A model generated the notes under the pieces. It was not told the origin of the DNA. It saw nothing but the letters and a program-made list of their open reading frames with translations, and ran no database searches. 6,708 bases of DNA, taken from Holosporales bacterium (GTDB taxonomy: Bacteria > Pseudomonadota > Alphaproteobacteria > RUG11792). Below, in pieces: positions 1 through 5,172 of this stretch (the first letter of the stretch is position 1; the number at the start of each line of letters is the position of its first letter). Where the stretch lies: NCBI GenBank assembly GCA_031279295.1, contig JAITIT010000037.1:1-6708 (forward strand). The letters run 5' to 3'. Made by a program: the position numbers and the translations under genes.

Positions 1-250
1 GATTGTTGAAGTCCGTGTCGCCCCTTGATGGTGGTCTATTAGCTTCTCGCTCTTCTTTCTGCGGTCCGTCAGTCTGTTGATAGTCTCGGGCTCTATCATG
101 ATTCTCAGGAGGTACTTCACCCGGTGGTATATCAGGGGTACTAGCTCCTTGATTGTTGAAGTCAGTGTCGCCCCTTGATGGCATCATGCTAGCTTCTCGC
201 TCATCTTTCTGCGGTTCGTCAGTCTGTTGATAGCCTTGGGCTCCGTCCTG
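1..250 (-). repeat. 150-bp in-frame tandem repeat inside the exported-protein gene
   Basis: Bases 1-100 realign with bases 151-250 at an offset of exactly 150. By hand, 78 of the first 90 positions match (about 87%). The differences cluster at bases 31-40 against 181-190, and similarity falls away after about base 100/250. The period is a multiple of three, so the reading frame is kept and a 50-residue unit results. The left copy is cut by the window edge, so the copy number is unknown. Bases around 121-150 and 271-300 show only faint similarity, which suggests an older, decayed copy toward the N-terminus. Confidence 0.85.
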
Positions 251-514
251 ATCGATGGGTTCTTGTTTCTCTGGCGGCAAGTTCAGGTCTTCCCCTTTAT
301 GATTGCTTGGATTATTCGGCATCTTTACCGCATTATTAAGTCTGTTATTGGGGTATGGGTTCTTGTTGCTGTTATTTCCGTCGCCAGGTGGTTCCAGCGG
401 ATTAGGAATAGCTAGGTTGCTCTCGTCCTCGTGCTCGTACGCTAGACCATCTTGCCACCATGCTGCGGCTATTGCCGATGCGAAGCATATCCCTACTAGT
501 TTCTTGTGTATCAT
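1..514 (-). CDS. Exported repeat protein, N-terminal part (runs off left edge)
   Basis: I do not recognise this protein. Reading the minus strand from ATG at 514-512 gives 171 codons with no stop before the window edge, so the C-terminus is missing. Residues 1-25 look like a Sec signal peptide: Lys4-Lys5, then a hydrophobic stretch from LVGICFASAIAAAWW, with possible cleavage after Ala18 or Ala25. There is no lipobox at Cys10 (VGIC). The rest is hydrophilic and rich in Pro, Asn, Gln, Asp and Glu, with no further membrane segment, so it is probably disordered or fibrous. From about residue 94 a 50-residue tandem repeat begins: Tyr95 and Tyr145 start matching YQQTDxPQKxEREA blocks, each followed by PSRGDTDFNN. 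The gene is downstream of and co-directional with the aldolase gene. The frame is also open upstream of ATG 514 but offers no better start; the Shine-Dalgarno is weak (GGGGTG). Known parallel, by style only: tandem-repeat proteins of Ehrlichia and Anaplasma. Confidence 0.72.
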   Translation of the reverse strand, partial: MIHKKLVGICFASAIAAAWWQDGLAYEHEDESNLAIPNPLEPPGDGNNSNKNPYPNNRLNNAVKMPNNPSNHKGEDLNLPPEKQEPIDQDGAQGYQQTDEPQKDEREASMMPSRGDTDFNNQGASTPDIPPGEVPPENHDRARDYQQTDGPQKEEREANRPPSRGDTDFNN

Positions 515-613
515 CCAGACACCCCGTTTTATACTAATGTGGGTTATAACACCACATGATCTTTCTAATGCATATTATGGCTGGCAATAAGTTAATTTTC
601 TGTTAATGAATGT

Positions 614-633
614 AAAAAATCCCAATGGATCTT
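614..633 (-). terminator. Possible weak Rho-independent terminator after the aldolase gene
   Basis: On the minus strand, AAGATCC-ATTG-GGATTTTTT lies about 50 bases beyond the aldolase stop. It can form a short stem with ATCC/GGAT at its core and one G-U pair further out, ending in a run of T residues. The stem is short and AT-rich, so it would be weak. If real, it separates the aldolase transcript from the downstream repeat-protein gene. Confidence 0.35.
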
Positions 634-683
634 GCTAACTCGTTCTGGACTGGATGGACTCATTCCCCAGTCTCTTATGAGAG

Positions 684-1613
684 TTATGGTAGTACAGAAA
701 GCCTGCGAATCACCATAGCATGTATGGCGCTTATAGCTTCTCCTAGGTACGTCCTCACATCTATTACAGACCTATTAGTCTCTAGCACTTTTCGGACAGC
801 TCCTGTAAACGCTATCCTAAGGTCTGTATCAATATTAACCTTTGTGATTCCATTTTTTATGGCGTCCCGAATATCGGCGTCATCAATCCCGTTAGCTTCT
901 TTGATGTCAGCACCATACGTATTGCACAGTTCGATCGAATCTCCATATACAGAGGATGCTCCGTGCAGTACAAGCGGAAACTGGCCAACCTTGTTTTTAA
1001 TTTGCTTTAACCTCTCGAGCGAAATTACCGAGTTTCCACCAACTCCCTTATTAGGACCATGACTAGTTCCAATTGCTATGGCTAGGCTAGTTATTCCAGT
1101 TTTCTCCGTAAAAGATGCGGCTTCGTCTGGGTCTGTATATCTGGCATTACGAGGGGACATATTAACACCATCCTCCATACCTGAGAGTATTCCCAACTCC
1201 GCTTCGACGGATACACCAAACTTCCTTGCGTACTCAACCACGCTCTTTGTCACGGCTACGTTAGAGTCAAAGCTCTGTGAACTCGCGTCTATCATTACGG
1301 AGGTGAACCCATTATCTATGCACAACTTGCAGATTTCAAACGAAGATCCATGATCTAGATGTAAGGCAAGCGGCACCGTGGATTCCTCCGCAGCCGCGTA
1401 TACGATAGCTCTCAGGTAGTCCATTCCCATATATCCTATTGCGGACTGCGATGCCTGGAGAATGACAGGACGCTGTGCTTCATTAGCTGCTGATATGATT
1501 CCCTTGATAACCTCCATGTTCGTAAAGTTGAAGGCCATGACGGCGGTGTACTTATGGAGAGCATCACGCAGAAGCCACGCAGCCGGTACTAAATTTTTGT
1601 GTATGAAAACCAT
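684..1613 (-). CDS. fba: Fructose-bisphosphate aldolase, class II (zinc-dependent)
   Basis: Catalyses reversible cleavage of fructose 1,6-bisphosphate to dihydroxyacetone phosphate and glyceraldehyde 3-phosphate in the cytoplasm, serving glycolysis or gluconeogenesis. The 309-residue protein is complete and close to the usual length of the shorter class IIB enzymes (about 285-310). Visible family signatures are AFNFTNME (27-34), HLDHG (85-89) with the catalytic Asp87 and zinc ligand His88, the conserved VEAELG (136-141), GTSHG (182-186) with zinc ligand His185, LVLHGASS (214-221) with His217, and KVNIDTDLR (258-266), which binds substrate phosphate. The C-terminal DVRTYLGEA (285-293) also fits the family. 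The start at 1613 puts the AFN motif at the usual distance from the N-terminus; an internal Met26 would be too short. Its Shine-Dalgarno is poor (AAGGG almost touching the ATG). The gene is divergent from map. No key residue is missing. Confidence 0.95.
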   Translation of the reverse strand: MVFIHKNLVPAAWLLRDALHKYTAVMAFNFTNMEVIKGIISAANEAQRPVILQASQSAIGYMGMDYLRAIVYAAAEESTVPLALHLDHGSSFEICKLCIDNGFTSVMIDASSQSFDSNVAVTKSVVEYARKFGVSVEAELGILSGMEDGVNMSPRNARYTDPDEAASFTEKTGITSLAIAIGTSHGPNKGVGGNSVISLERLKQIKNKVGQFPLVLHGASSVYGDSIELCNTYGADIKEANGIDDADIRDAIKNGITKVNIDTDLRIAFTGAVRKVLETNRSVIDVRTYLGEAISAIHAMVIRRLSVLP

Positions 1614-1660
1614 ACCCTTAAGTTACGATCTGCAGCATACTATTCCCAGTGTATCTCATG

Positions 1661-1689
1661 ATTGTACTCCCATGCAATCCGTATGTACA
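1661..1689 (-). promoter_or_regulatory. Candidate sigma-70 promoter for fba
   Basis: On the minus strand, TGTACA (plus coordinates 1684-1689; 4 of 6 with TTGACA) is followed after exactly 17 bases by TACAAT (1661-1666; 5 of 6 with TATAAT). This would start transcription roughly 40 bases before the fba ATG. It is a pattern match by eye, without experimental or comparative support. Confidence 0.3.
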
Positions 1690-1699
1690 TGGCATACAT
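1683..1699. promoter_or_regulatory. Dyad site overlapping the fba promoter candidate
   Basis: ATGTACATGGCATACAT contains 5-base arms ATGTA and TACAT in inverted orientation around a 7-base centre. The overlapping arms GTATG/CATAC (1681-1685 and 1693-1697) give a second register. It coincides with the -35 element of the candidate fba promoter, where a repressor could sit. An operator role is inference only. Confidence 0.25.
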
Positions 1700-1871
1700 G
1701 TTCACCAACCATTGAAACACATTACCCACCTACCATCAGAACCCTACCAACGTACTCAATTAGGAGTGATGTTCTGCTTAGTTACACACATACTTTCCGT
1801 TCACAACGTTAGTTACTCTCTGTCTCAGATTCGTTTGAGTTTGATCCCCAATGGAGCGTGGGCCCCGCTAT

Positions 1872-1881
1872 ATGATATCAT
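1872..1881. promoter_or_regulatory. Palindrome ATGATATCAT upstream of map
   Basis: A perfect 10-base palindrome ends 30 bases before the map start codon. Its 8-base core TGATATCA recurs in the gap before tolC. It might be a regulator-binding site or chance in AT-rich DNA. Confidence 0.25.
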
Positions 1882-1911
1882 GCATAGTATTCTACGCGAT
1901 AATGTACGCTA

Positions 1912-2682
1912 ATGAGCGCGATCAAGATTCACAAACCCGAAGATATAGGGCGCATGAGAATAGCTGGACAATTGGCTGCTGATGTACTGGCGTTTGCTGG
2001 TAAGCACGTGGCCGAGGGGATCACGACAGGAGAGCTAGATGTGCTATGCAATGAGTTTATCATTGCACACGGGGCTGTGTCTGCAACTCTCGGATACAAT
2101 GGATTCCCAGGCGCTATCTGCACATCGGTAAACAATGTGGTATGCCACGGGATTCCAGGTAGCTACCGTCTAAAATCTGGAGACATCGTGAACATCGATA
2201 TCACAGTCAATGTTGATGGCTGGCATGGTGATACAAGCAAAACCTTCATGGTTGGGCAATGTACGAAGTTGGCGAAAATATTGGTTGATGTGGCCGAGCA
2301 AGCCATGTATACTGGAATAGACGCCGTGAAGCCGTATGGGTATTTTGGGGACATCGGGGTCGCTATCCAAAAATTTGTAGATCGCCATGGGTTCTCCATT
2401 GTAAGGAGTTACTGTGGACATGGAATCGGGAGGGAGTTTCACGGTGAGCCAATGGTGCTTCATTACGATTCTCATGAGCCAGGATTACAGATCCTGCCAG
2501 GAATGTTTTTTACGGTAGAACCCATGATCAATGCTGGTTTCTATAAGACGAAGGTCATGAAGGACGGCTGGACTGTGGTGACAGCAGATAAGTCACTATC
2601 TGCGCAGTTCGAGCATACGGTTGCTGTGACTGAGAATTCAGTAGAGATCATGACAGGTAGTTCGCAATGGATGCAAGTTTGA
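1912..2682 (+). CDS. map: Methionine aminopeptidase, type I
   Basis: Removes the initiator methionine from nascent proteins when the second residue is small; cytoplasmic and normally essential. The 256-residue protein is the usual bacterial size (264 in E. coli), without an N-terminal extension, which fits type Ia. All five metal ligands of the pita-bread fold are visible: Asp96 (VNIDIT), Asp107 (GWHGDTS), His170 (CGHGIG), Glu203 (FTVEPM) and Glu234 (FEHT). The substrate-contacting His79 (VVCHG) and His177 (REFHGEP) are also present. The N-terminus, with KPEDIGRMRIAG, matches the family start, so ATG 1912 is right even though no Shine-Dalgarno precedes it. It lies 100 bases upstream of tolC on the same strand and may share its transcript. 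The divergent neighbour is fba. Nothing is missing or fused. Confidence 0.96.
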   Translation: MSAIKIHKPEDIGRMRIAGQLAADVLAFAGKHVAEGITTGELDVLCNEFIIAHGAVSATLGYNGFPGAICTSVNNVVCHGIPGSYRLKSGDIVNIDITVNVDGWHGDTSKTFMVGQCTKLAKILVDVAEQAMYTGIDAVKPYGYFGDIGVAIQKFVDRHGFSIVRSYCGHGIGREFHGEPMVLHYDSHEPGLQILPGMFFTVEPMINAGFYKTKVMKDGWTVVTADKSLSAQFEHTVAVTENSVEIMTGSSQWMQV

Positions 2683-2750
2683 CAGATCAAGAGTGAGTTG
2701 CAAAATTTGTGTAATTTGTTGAAGCTTGGTGTTATTCTAGCCACTGTGCG

Positions 2751-2760
2751 TTGATATCAA
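2751..2760. promoter_or_regulatory. Palindrome TTGATATCAA upstream of tolC
   Basis: A perfect 10-base palindrome lies 22 bases before the tolC ATG in the 100-base map-tolC gap. It shares the 8-base core TGATATCA with the site before map. No convincing promoter or terminator was found in this gap. Confidence 0.25.
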
Positions 2761-2782
2761 TTTTGCTGATATTGGGTCTAGT

Positions 2783-4315
2783 ATGATTGCAAAGAGTCTG
2801 TTGCTTCTGCTCTTGGGGCAGATAGCTATTGTGTCCACATCAATAGCTGAGAAGACTAAGAAGTTAAACCCCGCCAGCTCTGATAAGAATTCTGGCAAAA
2901 AAGATGATGGTGGTGCTAATGGTGACAAAGGTTGCAATATCAAAGATAATGATGACAAGGATGGCAACGTTAAGAATGGCAACGTTAGGCTAAGTCGAAT
3001 TCCCGATACGCTGCGTCTAATCCTGGATAGTACGATCGTGAACAACAATGATCTTAAGGCTCAGGAAGATGAGATGAAGGCTACGCACGAGGACATAGTT
3101 GTGGCTAAATCCGCTTTCCGTCCTCACGTTACCTTTACCGCCAGCAGGAGGATTAATAACAAAACTATCCATTCGCGTGATAGGTCTATTACCGCCATAA
3201 ATGATGCTACCAATAAAGATCGTGCCACAGAATACGGCGTGCAGGTTAAGCAGAATCTGTACAGGTGTGGAGCTGACAAGGCAGCGTGTAGCGAAGTGGA
3301 ATATAAGGTGAAGGCCAGATGGGCTGCGTGCGATGCAAAGGTCCAACAGGTGCTGAGAGATACTTGCATCACATACTTCACGATCATAGCTAAACAAAAG
3401 GAGATCTCACATCTTAAAGCCTTGCTAATGGCTCGGAAGGAGAGTGCTGATGTCGCAAGGCGGATGCTGCAGGCTGGTACGGCGAAGGGGCTAGATGTGC
3501 TGCAGGCCGATGCATCCACATCAGAGACGGAATCGAAATTAGCGAAGGCAGAGTCGGAGTATGCAGCATACTGTGCTCAGTTTGAAACAATGACTGGGAT
3601 GCGGATGCCGTCTAACCCAACAATTCCAACGAAAATGTTTGATGACGATATGCCTGAAGATAAGGCAATTACACTGGCTACGAAATATAATCCTGAGGTT
3701 GTGGCAAGAGGGGAAGAATGTTCAGCTGCCAGAGAGACCGTTAAGAAAATTAACACAGAGTTTTTCCCATCTGTTGACCTAACAGCTGGAGCCGAAAATT
3801 CCCACGATTCAGCAATTAAAAAGTTCAGTGATCACGATAAGAAATTGACTACCAGGACATGCTTCGTTTCATTAGGCGTTACAATTCCACTATACGACGG
3901 CGGAAGTTCTAGAGCAGAAAAGAGGAAGGCTCAGGCCATTGTACTGAAGGCGAAGGATGAGAGGGATAAAGCAGTTGATACAGTTAAGGCGGAGGTCCAT
4001 GCTGTTTGGGCAGCTATCAAAGCTGCCAAGCAAAATTTGATTTCAGCCGCTAAAGCTGTAGAGCTGAGAATCCTCGTTCTCCACGATACCATGGAGGAGT
4101 ATAAGGCTGGAGTGAAGATCATGAAGGATGTCTTAGAGGCACAGAGTCAGCTGTTCGAAGCGCAGGCCCTTGAAGTTCAGGCAGAAGAACAGTATTTCGC
4201 GAACCAGTGTCGAGCAATCGCGCTACTCGGGCGTATGAATCCACGATATTTGAGACTGAGATGTAATGGGGTTGGTTTCCGCGAACACTATGAGCAGACA
4301 CGTTGCAGAATATAG
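2783..4315 (+). CDS. tolC: TolC-family outer-membrane efflux/secretion channel
   Basis: Outer-membrane component of trimeric export systems (type I secretion and efflux pumps). The protein has 510 residues. Residues 1-22 form a signal peptide with a Leu-rich core, cleaved near SIA-EK. Residues about 23-67 are a Lys/Asp/Gly/Asn-rich insert not expected in the family. The two TolC half-repeats follow: half one has KSAFRPHVTFTAS (109-121), LYRCGADKA (159-167) and AGTAKGLDVLQADA (231-244); half two has EFFPSVDLTAGAE (326-338), TIPLYDGGSSRAEKRKAQ (367-384) and YKAGVKIMKDVLEAQSQLFEA (440-460). Both halves contain the Ala/Lys/Glu-rich helices of the periplasmic tunnel. Eleven cysteines (51, 162, 169, 183, 195, 264, 313, 360, 476, 494, 508) are unusual for such a protein. 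The Shine-Dalgarno is weak. The gene heads the tolC-popZ-trxA-serS cluster. Family assignment is firm; which inner-membrane partner it serves cannot be told. Confidence 0.93.
   Translation: MIAKSLLLLLLGQIAIVSTSIAEKTKKLNPASSDKNSGKKDDGGANGDKGCNIKDNDDKDGNVKNGNVRLSRIPDTLRLILDSTIVNNNDLKAQEDEMKATHEDIVVAKSAFRPHVTFTASRRINNKTIHSRDRSITAINDATNKDRATEYGVQVKQNLYRCGADKAACSEVEYKVKARWAACDAKVQQVLRDTCITYFTIIAKQKEISHLKALLMARKESADVARRMLQAGTAKGLDVLQADASTSETESKLAKAESEYAAYCAQFETMTGMRMPSNPTIPTKMFDDDMPEDKAITLATKYNPEVVARGEECSAARETVKKINTEFFPSVDLTAGAENSHDSAIKKFSDHDKKLTTRTCFVSLGVTIPLYDGGSSRAEKRKAQAIVLKAKDERDKAVDTVKAEVHAVWAAIKAAKQNLISAAKAVELRILVLHDTMEEYKAGVKIMKDVLEAQSQLFEAQALEVQAEEQYFANQCRAIALLGRMNPRYLRLRCNGVGFREHYEQTRCRI
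2961..2989 (+). repeat. 15-bp microrepeat in the tolC low-complexity insert
   Basis: The 12-base word ATGGCAACGTTA occurs at 2961-2972 and again at 2976-2987, a 15-base period that keeps the frame and encodes KDGNV-KNGNV. It suggests the charged insert after the signal peptide grew by slippage or short duplication. Confidence 0.7.
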
Positions 4316-4319
4316 GAAT

Positions 4320-4332
4320 GGAGATGGTCATG
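4320..4332 (+). promoter_or_regulatory. Ribosome binding site deciding the popZ-like start
   Basis: Several in-frame starts are close together: TTG 4303, ATG 4318, ATG 4324 and ATG 4330. GGAG at 4320-4323 sits 6 bases before ATG 4330, an ideal spacing, and that start leaves a short N-terminus before the conserved SMEDILSSIR helix, as in homologues. AGGA before ATG 4318 is too close. The TTG start would overlap the end of tolC. Confidence 0.55.
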
Positions 4333-4842
4333 AATCCACCTGAACAAAAAGAGGAAATGTCAATGGAGGACATACTTTCGTCGATCAGGAAGTATATTGC
4401 CGAGGAGGATCGCAGTGCGGATGATCACCGCGAGATAGAGCGGAATGGTAGCGTTGATAGCCAAGGACCTGTCATTACTCTCGGTCAGCATAACATTGCG
4501 AGCACACAAGAGAATGATGATGTGGATAAGGCCAATAACAGTTCAGCCACGTATGTCAGTAAGGATACGTACGAAGAGGTGAGTTCGCTGGCTGAGAACC
4601 TTGCAAAAGAACGGCGCAAGGGAGTTGGACCATTCGATAGGTTAGCGGAAGCATTTAATGCCTATGGGAAAAATAAGACGAAGCGTGATCAACAACAAAC
4701 TATCAGTGATATGACGGTTAGTCAGCTCGTTGCAACCGTTGCAGAGAGGGTGGTTAGAGAGTGGATGGGTCAGCATCTCCACAACATCGTGGAGGAGCTA
4801 GTGATGAGAGAGATTGAGAAGATTAAGGAAGGTGGAGAATGA
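4330..4842 (+). CDS. popZ: PopZ-like polar organising protein (DUF2497)
   Basis: In Caulobacter, PopZ assembles into a polar matrix that anchors the ParB-parS centromere and recruits cell-cycle regulators. This 170-residue protein (177 in Caulobacter) has the family layout. A short N-terminal helix, SMEDILSSIRKYIAEED (11-27), is the client-binding element. A long hydrophilic linker (about 28-125) follows, then a C-terminal helical oligomerisation module (about 129-166) with VSQLVATVAERVVREWM and IVEELVMREIEKI, matching the family's pattern of an acidic-Leu helix, a Trp-containing helix and a final LV-x-x-EIE helix. The linker has only two prolines (47, 101), unlike the Pro-rich acidic linker of Caulobacter PopZ, and it contains the basic patch KNKTKR (114-119). 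It sits 14 bases after tolC; its TGA overlaps the trxA ATG. Family membership is well supported; an equal cellular role is inference. Confidence 0.85.
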   Translation: MNPPEQKEEMSMEDILSSIRKYIAEEDRSADDHREIERNGSVDSQGPVITLGQHNIASTQENDDVDKANNSSATYVSKDTYEEVSSLAENLAKERRKGVGPFDRLAEAFNAYGKNKTKRDQQQTISDMTVSQLVATVAERVVREWMGQHLHNIVEELVMREIEKIKEGGE

Positions 4843-5150
4843 TTGAGATAACAGATGAGTCCGCTCTGCATGATATTATGAAGGTGCACGATATCGTATT
4901 AGTTGACTTCTGGGCACCATGGTGCGGACCATGCAGGATGCTATCGTCAGTCCTCGATGACATAGAGCAATCGACCGAGAGTGTCAAGTTCGTAAAGGTC
5001 AACGTGGATGAAGCACCAGACTTGGCGACTGCATACGGAGTACAAACACTTCCAACGGTAATAATATTCAAGGGTGGAAATGAATCGACTTCTAGATCTG
5101 GCTTCATGTCGAGATCAGCAGTTGTTGATATGATATCTGCCGTACTCTAG
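4839..5150 (+). CDS. trxA: Thioredoxin
   Basis: Small cytoplasmic dithiol-disulfide oxidoreductase, reduced by thioredoxin reductase and supplying electrons to ribonucleotide reductase and other targets. The protein is 103 residues (108 in E. coli) and starts directly with the fold, with no signal peptide. It shows the active site WCGPC (Cys29 and Cys32) in FWAPWCGPCRML, the buried Asp23, Lys53 at the place of the conserved functional lysine, the cis-proline Pro72 (TLPT), and Gly88 near the substrate groove. The start codon overlaps the popZ-like stop as ATGA (4839-4842), and a purine-rich AAGGAAGGTGGAG lies just upstream inside popZ, so translational coupling is likely. It is followed 19 bases later by serS. 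No missing residues. Confidence 0.96.
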   Translation: MIEITDESALHDIMKVHDIVLVDFWAPWCGPCRMLSSVLDDIEQSTESVKFVKVNVDEAPDLATAYGVQTLPTVIIFKGGNESTSRSGFMSRSAVVDMISAVL

Positions 5151-5157
5151 CCACTCC

Positions 5158-5172
5158 GGAGAAGAGAACATG
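5158..5172 (+). promoter_or_regulatory. Strong ribosome binding site of serS
   Basis: GGAGAAGAG at 5158-5166 precedes ATG 5170 by three bases, with its GGAG core eight bases away. This is the clearest Shine-Dalgarno in the window and confirms the serS start. It lies in the 19-base gap after trxA, with no room for a separate full promoter there. Confidence 0.6.

Larger units (their letters stand above)
1614..1911. other. Divergent intergenic region between fba and map (298 bases)
   Basis: This gap separates two genes transcribed away from each other, so it should hold the promoters of both. It contains a candidate promoter for fba and two dyad-symmetric sites (listed separately), plus a GGGCCC palindrome at 1859-1864. 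I saw no tRNA, no terminator and no repeat. An 87-codon frame starting with GTG at 1649 crosses it and stops inside the map start codon, but its His/Pro/Ser-rich composition and lack of any recognisable motif make it a poor gene candidate. No convincing -35/-10 pair for map was found, although TATGAT occurs at 1871-1876. Confidence 0.6.

Noticed and set aside
1..250. CRISPR-like array
   Set aside because: The repeat period is 150 bases, the unit is conserved over about 90 bases rather than 25-40, and it is translated in frame.
1..514. Type I secretion of the repeat protein through the TolC in this window
   Set aside because: Tempting because Ehrlichia repeat effectors use type I secretion, but this protein has an apparent Sec signal peptide, its C-terminus is not visible, and no ABC transporter or membrane-fusion gene is present here.
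227..590. Short plus-strand frames, one with hydrophobic segments resembling a membrane protein
   Set aside because: They are antisense to the repeat-protein gene. The hydrophobic look comes from complementing Asn/Lys/Glu codons. The minus frame has the signal peptide and in-frame repeats.
671..682. Inverted repeat TCTC-TTAT-GAGA just beyond the fba stop as its terminator
   Set aside because: The stem is only four pairs and no T-run follows; the hairpin at 614-633 is a better, though still weak, candidate.
625..1353. Two plus-strand frames of 145 and 91 codons
   Set aside because: They lie antisense to the fba gene, whose full set of catalytic motifs is intact; they show no family signature.
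1649..1912. 87-codon plus-strand frame in the fba-map gap
   Set aside because: It starts with GTG, has a His/Pro/Ser-rich composition with no motif, overlaps promoter-like signals for the opposite gene, and its only appeal is the stop overlapping the map start. I treat it as a chance frame.
4303..4329. TTG start for the popZ-like gene, extending it by nine residues
   Set aside because: It would overlap the tolC end and lacks a Shine-Dalgarno, while ATG 4330 has GGAG at ideal spacing and matches the usual N-terminus of the family.
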